This document shows positions 36,319 to 45,159 of a stretch of DNA of 64,000 nucleotides, in pieces. The DNA comes from Nitrospirota bacterium. GTDB taxonomy: Bacteria; Nitrospirota; Thermodesulfovibrionia; SZUA-242. The stretch lies in contig JACRHH010000007.1 in assembly GCA_016212095.1 (NCBI GenBank), positions 1 through 64,000 on the forward strand. Direction: 5' to 3'. The translations under genes were made by a program, and so were the position numbers. The first letter of the stretch is position 1, and each line of letters begins with the position of its first letter. The notes under the pieces were generated by a model. The model did no database searches, was not told the origin of the DNA, and saw only the letters and a list, made by a program, of their open reading frames with translations.

Positions 36319-37593
36319 TTATTTTTTCAATGCCCGCGCGCCGATGTCCTTTCGATACTGCGCGCCGTCCCACGAAATCACATCCGTCGCCTCGTAGGCC
36401 CGTTTTATCGCGCCCGCGATGTCGTCGCCTATTGCCGTCACGCCAAGCACTCGGCCTCCGGCAGTCACAACGTTGCCGTCGTCCTGAGCTGTTCCGGCGT
36501 GGAAAACCATCACATCTTCCATCCGGGCAGCTTCATCGAGGCCGCTGATAACCTTGCCGTTTTCGTATCTGCCCGGATAGCCGCCCGCAGCCATCACAAC
36601 GCAGACCGACGCCTTCTCCTTCCAGACCGGCAGAACCTCCGAAAGCGTGCCGTCGATGGACGCGTTCATGAGCTCGAACAGATCGGAATCGAGCCGCGAA
36701 AGAATGGGCTGGGTTTCCGGGTCGCCGAAGCGGCAGTTGAACTCAAGCACGAAAGGCTTTCCGTTGCAGATCATCAGCCCGGCGTAGAGCACGCCCTTGA
36801 ACACAATGCCTTCCTTCTTCATGCCGTTAAGCACAGGATACATCACCGTTTCCATAACTTCGGCGGTAAGCTTTTCGTCAACTATCGGAGCCGGGCTGTA
36901 CGCGCCCATGCCGCCGGTGTTCGGGCCTCTGTCGCCGTCGAATATGCGCTTGTGATCCTGCGACGAGGCAAGCGGAACGAAGACCTCGCCGTCTGAAATC
37001 GCCATGAACGAGGCCTCCTCGCCCACGAGGCACTGTTCGACAACCACGGTGTCGCCCGCGTCGCCAAACTCCCTGTTGCGCATGATGCGCTTCAGGGCAT
37101 CGACCGCCTCCTCAAAAGTGGCGCAGACAAAAACGCCCTTGCCCGCCGCCAGTCCGTCGGCCTTGATCACAATCGGCGCACCCATGAGGCGTACATACTC
37201 CTCGGCCTGAATGTAGGAGTTGAAAACCTTGTATTCGGCGGTTGGAATGCCGTATGTCCGCATGAAATCCTTGGCGAACTGCTTGCTCGATTCAAGCTGA
37301 GCCGCATCCTTCGACGGCCCGAACGCGCGCAAGCCCTCTTTGCGGAAGGCATCCACAATGCCGCGCGAAAGCGGAGCTTCCGGGCCGACAACCGTGAGGT
37401 TTATCCGTTCGAACTTGGCGAACTCGCGGAGCTTGTAAATATCATCCGCCTTGATATTCACGCACTCCGCAATCTCGGCGATGCCCGCGTTTCCGGGCGC
37501 GCAATAAACCTTTTTCACACGCGGGCTTTGCGAAAGCTTCCACACAAGCGCGTGCTCGCGGCCTCCGCTGCCGACAACAAGAACTTTATCCAT
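36319..37593 (-). CDS. purD: Phosphoribosylamine-glycine ligase (GAR synthetase)
   Basis: A 424-residue ATP-grasp enzyme making glycinamide ribonucleotide. It starts MDKVLVVGSGGREHALVWKL (family signature) and carries VVGPEAPLSRGIVDAF, the ATP-binding IVIKADGLAAGKGVF, the PurD signature RGPNTGGMGAYSPAP, and metal-binding EFNCRFGDPETQ. Full length. GGAG lies about eleven bases before the ATG. It is first of the purD-purE pair and follows argB by 37 bases on the same strand. Confidence 0.96.
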   Translation of the reverse strand: MDKVLVVGSGGREHALVWKLSQSPRVKKVYCAPGNAGIAEIAECVNIKADDIYKLREFAKFERINLTVVGPEAPLSRGIVDAFRKEGLRAFGPSKDAAQLESSKQFAKDFMRTYGIPTAEYKVFNSYIQAEEYVRLMGAPIVIKADGLAAGKGVFVCATFEEAVDALKRIMRNREFGDAGDTVVVEQCLVGEEASFMAISDGEVFVPLASSQDHKRIFDGDRGPNTGGMGAYSPAPIVDEKLTAEVMETVMYPVLNGMKKEGIVFKGVLYAGLMICNGKPFVLEFNCRFGDPETQPILSRLDSDLFELMNASIDGTLSEVLPVWKEKASVCVVMAAGGYPGRYENGKVISGLDEAARMEDVMVFHAGTAQDDGNVVTAGGRVLGVTAIGDDIAGAIKRAYEATDVISWDGAQYRKDIGARALKK

Positions 37594-37630
37594 ATATTGT
37601 TGACTCCTTCAGGGAAAACCTGGTTACGGA

Positions 37631-38521
37631 TTACTGACCGATGATTTCGGTGCCGATGCCCTCTTTGGTGAAGACCTCAAGAAGCAGGCAGTGGGGAACG
37701 CGGCCATCAACTATATGCACTTTCGACACGCCGCCGTCGATGGCCTTCAGTGATGCGTCAACCTTCGGCATCATGCCGCCGGTTATTGTGCCATCCTTGA
37801 CAAGAGCGTTTATCCGTTTGCGGTTCAGCGACGAAAGAAGCCCGCCCTGCTTGTCGAGAATGCCTGGGGAATCCGTAAGCAGCAGCAGTTTTTCCGCTCC
37901 CACAGCCGAGGCAACAGCCGACGCCACATAATCGGCGTTGATGTTGAACGTTTCGCCGTGCGGGCCCACGCCAACCGGCGCGATAACCGGAATGAAACCG
38001 GAATCCATCAGCGCCGAAAGCACCTTCGGATCGACATGCTCGACTTCACCCACAAGCCCAAGGTCGATGATTTCGGGCGCGCCGGTTCCGGATTCGTCCG
38101 ACATCTTGCGCACGATCTTCTTTTTCGCCTGAAGAAGCGCGCCGTCCTTGCCGGTAAGCCCGATAGCCTTGCCGCCGTGGCTGTTGATGTATGCGACAAT
38201 TTCCTTGTTTATCAGGCCGCCAAGCACCATCTCGACTATCTCCATCGTCTCCTTGTCGGTGAAACGCTGGCCATCGATGAAGGTCGGCTTCTTGCCCATG
38301 CGCTCCATTGTTTTGGAGATTCTGGGGCCGCCGCCGTGGACGACAATCGGGCGGATGCCGATGAAGTTCAAGAGAACTATATCCTGGGCGAACGATTCCT
38401 TCAGTGATTCTTCCACCATCGCCGCGCCGCCGTATTTGATTACGACGGTCTTTCCCGAAAAACTTCGTATGTACGGCAGCGCCTCGATGAGTACGCCGGC
38501 CTTTTCAAGCGGTTCTTTCAT
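37631..38521 (-). CDS. argB: Acetylglutamate kinase
   Basis: A 296-residue amino-acid kinase, the second step of arginine synthesis. The evidence is [10 protein letters not shown] near the N-terminus, [62 protein letters not shown] and [27 protein letters not shown]. The N-terminal helix preceding the core is of the kind found in arginine-inhibited hexameric enzymes, so feedback control by arginine is likely. Neighbouring genes are unrelated to arginine. Confidence 0.96.
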   Translation of the reverse strand: MKEPLEKAGVLIEALPYIRSFSGKTVVIKYGGAAMVEESLKESFAQDIVLLNFIGIRPIVVHGGGPRISKTMERMGKKPTFIDGQRFTDKETMEIVEMVLGGLINKEIVAYINSHGGKAIGLTGKDGALLQAKKKIVRKMSDESGTGAPEIIDLGLVGEVEHVDPKVLSALMDSGFIPVIAPVGVGPHGETFNINADYVASAVASAVGAEKLLLLTDSPGILDKQGGLLSSLNRKRINALVKDGTITGGMMPKVDASLKAIDGGVSKVHIVDGRVPHCLLLEVFTKEGIGTEIIGQ

Positions 38522-38634
38522 AGACGGTTAGGCTACCACGATGCGGAATGCCGGTTCAAGTGGAGCTTGCCCCGGCAGCGGAGAAATCCCCAATAAAGGG
38601 CTATTGGGTTTGATGTTTCGGCAAGACGCCCGAT

Positions 38635-40659
38635 TTAATTACGGGCAACCCGGTTTCTGCCTGTGTTTTTGGCTTCATAAAGAGCCCTGTCCGCGGCTCC
38701 GATAAGTGATGTCGTGTCCGAGTAATCCTGAAGCTCAGCCACGCCGCAACTGAAGGTCAGTGAGAAATCGTCGCCGTTGCCGGCAGGATGACGAATCGAA
38801 GAAAAACCGTTTCTCACGATGTCGAGCACGCGCGAAGCGGAATCCGCGTCGGTGTTCGGAAATATCACGGCAAACTCCTCGCCTCCGTAGCGGCCTATTA
38901 TGTCGGTGCGGCGCATTCTCTGCCGAAGCACGCGCGATACGGTTTTAAGCACCATGTCGCCGATGGCATGTCCGTATGTGTCGTTGACAACCTTGAAGAA
39001 GTCCAGATCAATCATGGCAAATGCAAGCGGCTTGTTGTCACGCTTGGAACGGGCTATCTCGATTCCGAGGCGTTCGATGATGCGTGTGTGGTTTAAAAGC
39101 CCGGTCAGGCCATCCTTGACCATATACGACCTAAGAATCCGGTAGCGCTTCACGCGGGCGGTTATCAGCAGCACAAGATGCGCCGGATTGATCGACTTCA
39201 CCAGAAAATCGTCGCCGCCGTGCATGAGGGCTTCCATATGGCGATCCGGATTAAGCTCCGCCGAGAAAAATACTATCGGGATGCTGTCGTATGCCCCGTA
39301 TTGGCGGATGACGGAAGCCAGCTCCATGCCGTCGCATTCGGTCATGTACAAGTCCATGAGCACCAGATCGGGATTGAATTCGGACAGCACCGGCATGGCG
39401 TCGAGCGGGTTCGTGACTGTTCGGGTTATCATGCCAGCCTGCTCGATGATCGAAGAGTTCAACGCGGCGGTTGACGGATCATCCTCGACAATGAGAATGC
39501 GGTAGGGTTCGGGTTCGCGGCGTTCGGCAAGCACGTTAAGCCGGTCTATCAGGTTCTGCGGATCTATCGGCTTGGTGAAAAATTCGTCGGCGCCCGCGCG
39601 GGCGGCCTGAAGGCGCGTGACAAGGTCGTCCTTGAATGTGACCAGTATTATCGGAAGCTTGTCCTTCCGCATCTGCCTGATTGTTGCCGCCGCCTCTATG
39701 CCGGCCAGTCCGCCTTCCGGGAACATGATGCCCAGAATGACCGCCGCCGGAGACGAATTGCGAAGAGCGTCTATCAGTTCGGCAGGACGCGTGAAACGGC
39801 GGATTTCGTAGCCGAAGTTTTCGATCTGCGCCTCCATCTCAAGCGCGTCTGCCTCATTCTCGTCGGCCAGGAATATGAGTCTGTCGGAGAGCTTGGGATG
39901 AATATCGAGAGCACTAACTCCGTGATCGACGCCTGAAGCAACCGATGGAACCAATGAGGGAATCGAAGCGGCAAGCGATGCAAGCATCGCGCCCATGTCC
40001 GACGCATCGAACGTTGCCGGAGTTGCCAGGGATACCCGCAGCTTTTTTTCTATTTCACGGGCGATGGAGCTTATTGCAGGATAGCCGTAAACAGCCGCCG
40101 AACCGGCAAGCGAATGAAGTTCGTTGCCAAGCGCCGCCACCGATTTTTCGTCGAATTCGCGTAACGAGACTTTGCGGATGTCGTCAATGATGCCGTCGAT
40201 TCTTCCGGGAAGTTCGCGGCGGTAGCTTTCACGAATCGCTGCCGAACGGCTTTCCTTCGGAATCGCCACGCTCTCCGTTGACTGAATCGCCCTGTTTATC
40301 ACTTCGAGCACCCGCTGCGAGGTCAGCGGCTTGACGATGAATCCGTCAGCGCCTCTGGCGGAAGCCTCGCCCATCTTTTCGAGCGTCGAGAAAGCGCTGA
40401 GCATGATCACGATTGCCCGCGGATTGGCTGCCTTGATCTCTTCGAGCACCTGAATGCCGTCGCGCTTCGGCATCACCATGTCGAGGCATACGATGTCGGG
40501 ATGCAGCCTGCCGCACAAAAGAAGGGCCTCGTCGCCATCGGATGCCTCGCCAACCACGTCAAATCCTCCTTCACGGAGGATGGTGTCCAGAATACGGCGC
40601 ATGAGCGGCTGGTCATCCGCGATTAGAACACGACGAGGGGCGGGTATTGCGTTCTTCAT
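38635..40659 (-). CDS. Multi-receiver diguanylate cyclase (REC-Hpt-REC-REC-GGDEF)
   Basis: A 674-residue cytoplasmic signalling protein. Receiver 1 (~8-125) has Asp60 as phosphate acceptor and a KP motif. An Hpt-like domain follows, with His182 in LHSLAGSAAVYG. Receiver 2 (~262-375) is degenerate: the acceptor position reads ILGIMFPEG with Gly in place of Asp. Receiver 3 (~383-505) is intact (LVLMDLYMTECDG). The GGDEF domain ends the protein, with the active site GGEEF at 592-596 and an RxxD inhibitory site in RRTDIIGRY just before it. It should make cyclic di-GMP with product inhibition. No histidine kinase adjoins. Confidence 0.92.
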   Translation of the reverse strand: MKNAIPAPRRVLIADDQPLMRRILDTILREGGFDVVGEASDGDEALLLCGRLHPDIVCLDMVMPKRDGIQVLEEIKAANPRAIVIMLSAFSTLEKMGEASARGADGFIVKPLTSQRVLEVINRAIQSTESVAIPKESRSAAIRESYRRELPGRIDGIIDDIRKVSLREFDEKSVAALGNELHSLAGSAAVYGYPAISSIAREIEKKLRVSLATPATFDASDMGAMLASLAASIPSLVPSVASGVDHGVSALDIHPKLSDRLIFLADENEADALEMEAQIENFGYEIRRFTRPAELIDALRNSSPAAVILGIMFPEGGLAGIEAAATIRQMRKDKLPIILVTFKDDLVTRLQAARAGADEFFTKPIDPQNLIDRLNVLAERREPEPYRILIVEDDPSTAALNSSIIEQAGMITRTVTNPLDAMPVLSEFNPDLVLMDLYMTECDGMELASVIRQYGAYDSIPIVFFSAELNPDRHMEALMHGGDDFLVKSINPAHLVLLITARVKRYRILRSYMVKDGLTGLLNHTRIIERLGIEIARSKRDNKPLAFAMIDLDFFKVVNDTYGHAIGDMVLKTVSRVLRQRMRRTDIIGRYGGEEFAVIFPNTDADSASRVLDIVRNGFSSIRHPAGNGDDFSLTFSCGVAELQDYSDTTSLIGAADRALYEAKNTGRNRVARN

Positions 40660-40704
40660 TCTGCTAATTATAACAATGGAACCTCGCGGAATGACATGAA
40701 AAAT

Positions 40705-41283
40705 TCAAGACTCGCCCATTTCCCGAATTTCCTCGATGGACGGATGCGGCGTTTCAGTGGCTCCGGCGATGTCTTCCATGTCGCGGAGGGTGGGCAGTTC
40801 GGCGATGTCGCGCAGGCCGAAATAGCGCAGGAATTCCGTGGCCGTGCCGTAGAGAAGAGGTCGGCCCGGCATCTCCTTGCGTCCGAATATCTTTATCAGC
40901 CTGCGGTCGAGGAGGGTTTTCAGCACGCCGTCGGAACCGACTCCGCGAATCTGGTCGAGTTCGGCCTTGATGATCGGCTGCTTGTAGGCGATTATCGCCA
41001 GCGTTTCGAGCGCGGCCTGAGACAGCTTGTTCGAAACCGTAACTGTCTTGAGCTTCCTGAGCCATGGCGAGCACTCAAGGCGCGTCATCATCTGGTAGCC
41101 GCCCGCAACCTTGGCAATCTGGATGCCGCTTCCGCGCTCGTCGTAATCGGACGCAAGCTCCTCGATCATGACCGAGACCTCAAGCTCGGTCACGCCATCC
41201 AGCAGTTCCTTCACCTGCGCCGGAACAAGCGGCTCGGTGGAAACGAAAAGAAGCGCCTCAAGGATGGATTTGTTGTTGGTCAT
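40705..41283 (-). CDS. scpB: Segregation and condensation protein B
   Basis: A 192-residue protein with the two winged-helix domains of ScpB: SILEALLFVSTEPLVPAQV, GYQMMTRLECSPWLRKL, the hallmark LSQAALETLAIIAYKQPIIKAELDQIRG-like region, and RPLLYGTATEFLRYFGL. It joins the SMC-ScpA complex that organises the chromosome. scpA, usually directly upstream, is absent; an orphan CcdA-type antitoxin gene occupies that place, so the locus may have been rearranged. Confidence 0.94.
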   Translation of the reverse strand: MTNNKSILEALLFVSTEPLVPAQVKELLDGVTELEVSVMIEELASDYDERGSGIQIAKVAGGYQMMTRLECSPWLRKLKTVTVSNKLSQAALETLAIIAYKQPIIKAELDQIRGVGSDGVLKTLLDRRLIKIFGRKEMPGRPLLYGTATEFLRYFGLRDIAELPTLRDMEDIAGATETPHPSIEEIREMGES

Positions 41284-41347
41284 TGTTGTTATGTGACACT
41301 ATCAAATGAAATCCGGGGAAGTCAAACAAAAGCCGATGAAGAGGCCA

Positions 41348-41527
41348 TCAATAGCGGCGAAGTCCCTTGCTGAATTCACCTTGCGTCCCAATGCGCCGGT
41401 TATACGCATCAATGGCATCACTGTTTTCCTCAAGCCACTTGCGATGTTTAGACTCCTGCGTGTTTTCTTCACTATGGCTTTCATTTGCCGTATTTAGCCG
41501 GGCTTCGACAGTATTATCGTAACGCAT
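41348..41527 (-). CDS. CcdA-type antitoxin, orphan
   Basis: The ATG at 41527 follows GGAGG by nine bases and gives 59 residues. The C-terminus carries the CcdA toxin-binding pattern: RKWLEENSDAIDAYNRRI, then G-x-F-S-x-G-L-R-R-Y. The N-terminus is charged and lacks a clear ribbon-helix-helix, so DNA binding is uncertain. The expected ccdB toxin should follow, but only 64 bases lie before the end of scpB's start region. It is therefore an orphan or decayed module. Confidence 0.75.
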   Translation of the reverse strand: MRYDNTVEARLNTANESHSEENTQESKHRKWLEENSDAIDAYNRRIGTQGEFSKGLRRY

Positions 41528-41560
41528 AATAAACAACCTCCATCAGTAGATAAGTAAATG

Positions 41561-41586
41561 CCGCGCAAGCATTTTCGCTTGCGCGG
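41561..41586 (-). terminator. Hairpin terminator after the RCC1 lipoprotein gene
   Basis: CCGCGCAAGC, loop ATTTTC and GCTTGCGCGG form a perfect 10-bp stem 12 bases beyond the stop codon of the minus-strand lipoprotein gene. On that strand a moderately T-rich tract follows. Confidence 0.7.
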
Positions 41587-41598
41587 TCTGTCGGTTGC

Positions 41599-43101
41599 CT
41601 AAAACGTGCCTACCAGTTCCGGCGCTTTAACAATATCGCTCTTGAAGCCTGTGCCAAGCCGTCCCTGTTCGTAATTGCCCCACGAGAACACGGTTCCGTC
41701 GCTGCATAGCGCAAGGCTGAAATCCTCTCCTGCCGCAAGATTTGCTACGGTTTTGGTTGAAAGGTTAATAACCTGAACCGGAGTTGCCACGTTAGCGCCG
41801 TTTTCGGAACCATGCCCGCTTCCAAGCTGTCCGTAGTATATGTTTCCCCAAGCCCATGCGGTATAGCCGCTCTTGAGCGAAAGATTATGCCAGTCTCCGG
41901 CGGCGATGGATGCAATGCCGCTCAGTCCGGCAACCTGTGTTGGTATTGGGTGGAAATTCTGCCCGGATACATACTCGAAACCAAGCTGATCGTTGTCATT
42001 TCGCCCCCACGCCCAGACAGTGCCGTCGTTCTTGAGCGCAAGGCTGTGATTATAGCCAGAACTGACAGCCACGATTCCGGTCAATCCGGCCACCTGAACC
42101 GGAACGGAACTGAGATCACCCGAAGAAACGCCAAGCTGGCCGTATGTGTTGTTGCCCCATGTCCAGACGGTGAAATCGCTCTTGAGCGCGATGCTGTTCT
42201 CTACTGCCGCCGCAATTGCGATAACGTTCGATAACCCGCTCACCTTTACCGGAACGTAGCTTCCATCGGTGGAGCCGCTGCCGAGCTGCCCCCTGCCATT
42301 TGCGCCCCAAGCCCAGACCGTGCCGTCGTTTTTCAGCGCAAGGCTGTGGAATTCGCCTCCGGCTATTGCCGTGATGCCGGTCAAGCCCGACACCGAAACC
42401 GGCGATGTGACCGGTGAAAATGTATGCTCCCCATTGCCAAGCTGGCCATTTCCGTTATATCCCCAGCCGATAACCGTGCCGTCGTCCTTAAGCGCAAGGC
42501 TATGATAGCCGCCGCCTGCCACTGATGCGAAGGTTGTGCCGGAAAGTCCGGCGAGCTGTGTCGGAGTCGTCAAGTCCACAGCCGTTCCATCGCCAACCTG
42601 CCCATAATTGTTTCTGCCCCATGCCCATACTTTGCCGTCGCTTTTAAGCAGAAGCACATGCCTTCCGCCCGCCGACATTACAGGGCCGGTGATGAAATCC
42701 CATTTGTAATCCGCAGCCAAGGCGTTGCCTGCCGTGTCTTTGACTCCGGTTGTTACGGTTACCGAGTATTTCGTCAGCTTCTTCAGTGAAGCCGATGGCG
42801 TGAACGTGGCGGTTTTCGTGGCGGAATCGTACGCGATTGAACCGGTTATGCCCTCGATCCTGAACGTGGATGTGTTGATTGTGGTGGAGTTCATGGGCTC
42901 GGAAAATACCGCCGTTATCTTCGAGTTGATCGCCACGCCGGTTGCATTGCTCGATGTGCCTGAGATCATGAAGCTGCTCGACGGAATTGTGGACAGAATG
43001 GTCGGCGCGGTGTTGTCCGGCGCGGTTTCCGCGCCGCACGCCGCAAGAAACGATACCAGCAGGATTGAAACAACGAATCTGGAAATGGAAGTTGACTTCA
43101 T
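41599..43101 (-). CDS. RCC1-repeat lipoprotein with N-terminal Ig-like domain
   Basis: A 500-residue lipoprotein. The ATG at 43101 follows a GGGGGG stretch and opens a signal peptide with lipobox LAAC (Cys22). Residues ~30-140 form an SbsA/Big_5 Ig-like domain (APTILSTIPSS...VFSEPMNSTTI...TATFTPSASLKKLTKYSVTVTTGVKDTAGN). Then come seven RCC1-type repeats of ~50 residues (H-S-L-A-L-K-x-D-G-T-V-W-A-W-G-x-N-x-x-G-Q-L-G), a closed seven-blade propeller. RCC1-like exported proteins are common in environmental bacteria without known targets. The Ig domain resembles those in the giant protein. A function in surface binding is inferred. Confidence 0.88.
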   Translation of the reverse strand: MKSTSISRFVVSILLVSFLAACGAETAPDNTAPTILSTIPSSSFMISGTSSNATGVAINSKITAVFSEPMNSTTINTSTFRIEGITGSIAYDSATKTATFTPSASLKKLTKYSVTVTTGVKDTAGNALAADYKWDFITGPVMSAGGRHVLLLKSDGKVWAWGRNNYGQVGDGTAVDLTTPTQLAGLSGTTFASVAGGGYHSLALKDDGTVIGWGYNGNGQLGNGEHTFSPVTSPVSVSGLTGITAIAGGEFHSLALKNDGTVWAWGANGRGQLGSGSTDGSYVPVKVSGLSNVIAIAAAVENSIALKSDFTVWTWGNNTYGQLGVSSGDLSSVPVQVAGLTGIVAVSSGYNHSLALKNDGTVWAWGRNDNDQLGFEYVSGQNFHPIPTQVAGLSGIASIAAGDWHNLSLKSGYTAWAWGNIYYGQLGSGHGSENGANVATPVQVINLSTKTVANLAAGEDFSLALCSDGTVFSWGNYEQGRLGTGFKSDIVKAPELVGTF

Positions 43102-43178
43102 TTGCTGCCCCCCTGAAGAAAATCGGTTGCCGGACGGCAACCGCAAACGATTTTAGCATATGGCCGAATTCTTTCGGA

Positions 43179-43209
43179 TTGAGTAGCGAAACGAAACCTC
43201 TTGTATAAT
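43179..43209 (+). promoter_or_regulatory. Candidate sigma-70 promoter upstream of amtB
   Basis: A perfect TATAAT at 43204-43209 with TTGAGT at 43179-43184 (spacing 19). It points toward amtB, more than 200 bases downstream, and would give a long leader that includes the hairpin at 43248-43295. A weak sigma-54-like TGACAC-N5-CTGC overlaps it but lacks the key -24 GG. Confidence 0.4.
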
Positions 43210-43247
43210 GACACGCAATCTGCCTCTTCCCTGACCACCCCGTGCCC

Positions 43248-43295
43248 ATAATTTAAGCATGCCGCCTGTGTCTCCGGCGGGCGGCATCAAATTAT
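43248..43295. promoter_or_regulatory. Long stem-loop in the amtB leader region
   Basis: ATAATTT (43248-43254) pairs with AAATTAT (43289-43295), and the inner ATGCCGCC (43259-43266) pairs with GGCGGCAT (43280-43287). A four-base bulge separates the arms on one side. It lies between the divergent lipoprotein and amtB genes, about 140 bases before the amtB start. It could be an attenuator, a bidirectional terminator or an RNA switch. Confidence 0.5.
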
Positions 43296-43432
43296 ATCCC
43301 GCTCAACTCCTTGATTTCATGACAATTACCACCTGCCGCACAGGAATATGAGCCATGGCCCACGGATTGCAACTGTTTGCCGACCATCGGAATGGATGGC
43401 GGCAATCTGTTCACCAGAGGGAGTTATTGTTC

Positions 43433-44668
43433 GTGAATATCGAAGAGCTTCACAAAAGTAACGATGTGCTTTTCCTGATGCTTGGCGCTGTTATGATATT
43501 TGCCATGCACGCCGGTTTCGCCTTCCTTGAGGTTGGCTCTGTCCGGAAAAAAAGCCAGGTCAATGCGCTGGTGAAAATTCTTTCCGACTGGTCGGTCTCG
43601 ACCGTGGTATATTTCATCATCGGATTTCCGCTGGCTTACGGGCTTTCGTTCCTGAGACCGGCGGGTGAGCTGGCCGGGGCAGCCAAGGGTTTCGATCTGG
43701 TGCATTACTTTTTCCTGCTCACGTTCGCCGCCTGCATTCCGGCGATTATTTCGGGCGGAATAGCCGAACGCGCCAAATTCTGGCCGCAGCTTGCGGCGGG
43801 CGGCATATTCGCCGCGCTTGTATACCCGTTTTTCGAGAGCCTGATATGGGGCCGGATGGGTGTTGGAGAAGGCGGCGCGTTGATAGGTCTCCAATCGTTT
43901 ATAAAAAATATCGGCGGCGTTGGGTTTCACGACTACGCCGGATCGGTTGTTGTGCATTCGATGGGCGGCTGGATAGCGCTCCCGGCGATCATTCTGCTTG
44001 GCCCGCGTCTGGGCCGCTATTCCAGATCGGGGAAAAGCCATCCGATTCCGGTAAGCGACATTCCGTTTCTGGCGCTTGGATCGTGGATTCTCTGCGTTGG
44101 CTGGTTCGGTTTCAACGTGATGAGCGCCCAGTCGATCACGGCAATATCCGGTCTCGTAGCTGTGAATTCCCTGTTTGCGATGGTTGGCGGAGTGCTGGCC
44201 GCGCTTTTCATCACGAAGAAAGACCCCGGATTCATTCATAACGGCGCGCTTGCCGGACTGGTGGCCATCTGCGCCGGAAGCGACATCGTTCATCCGTTTG
44301 GCGCTCTGGCAATCGGCGCCATCGGCGCGGTCATATTCGTTAAGATGTTCACGATAGAGCAGGAAAAGCTCAAGATCGACGACGTTCTCGGCGTATGGCC
44401 GCTTCACGGACTGGTCGGCACATGGGGCGGAATATCGGCGGGCATATTCGGTCAGGAGATGTTCTGGGGCATGGGCGGCATCTCGTTTGTCAGCCAGCTT
44501 ATCGGAAGCGTTGTCGCCATATCGATTGCGCTTGCCTCAAGTTCGCTGGTTTACGGCGCGCTCAAGGCCACGGTCGGCATTCGGCTTTCCGAGGAAGAGG
44601 AGATGGCAGGGCCCGACCTTGCGATTCACAGCATTGAAGCCTACCCTGAGGAAACATCGGGAAGATGA
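43433..44668 (+). CDS. amtB: Ammonium transporter
   Basis: A 411-residue Amt/Rh/MEP channel with about eleven membrane helices. I chose the GTG at 43433, nine bases after GGGAG, since the product then starts at the first helix (NDVLFLMLGAVMIFAMHAGFAFLEVGSVRKK). Diagnostic parts: GGIAERAKFW, DYAGSVVVHSMGGW (first pore His), GWFGFNVMSAQ and the second pore His in WPLHGLVGTWGG. A frame running back to 43355 has no ribosome-binding site. It forms a nitrogen module with the PII gene and glnA; ammonia uptake is probably closed by the PII protein when nitrogen is plentiful. Confidence 0.94.
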   Translation: MNIEELHKSNDVLFLMLGAVMIFAMHAGFAFLEVGSVRKKSQVNALVKILSDWSVSTVVYFIIGFPLAYGLSFLRPAGELAGAAKGFDLVHYFFLLTFAACIPAIISGGIAERAKFWPQLAAGGIFAALVYPFFESLIWGRMGVGEGGALIGLQSFIKNIGGVGFHDYAGSVVVHSMGGWIALPAIILLGPRLGRYSRSGKSHPIPVSDIPFLALGSWILCVGWFGFNVMSAQSITAISGLVAVNSLFAMVGGVLAALFITKKDPGFIHNGALAGLVAICAGSDIVHPFGALAIGAIGAVIFVKMFTIEQEKLKIDDVLGVWPLHGLVGTWGGISAGIFGQEMFWGMGGISFVSQLIGSVVAISIALASSSLVYGALKATVGIRLSEEEEMAGPDLAIHSIEAYPEETSGR

Positions 44669-44720
44669 TATTGCGAGAGATTGCCGAATTTGCAATGAAT
44701 CCATATATTTGTTACGTTAA

Positions 44721-45101
<381 letters not shown>

Positions 45102-45159
45102 TGCTATTTTCAGAACTTACGGATTGTAAGATTCTTATTAATCAAGAGGAGGTCATTCA

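Noticed and set aside
43209-43224. Sigma-54 promoter before amtB
   Set aside because: The sequence TGACAC-N5-CTGC lacks the conserved GG at -24 and has a mismatch in the -12 element. It overlaps a good TATAAT and is kept only as a remark.
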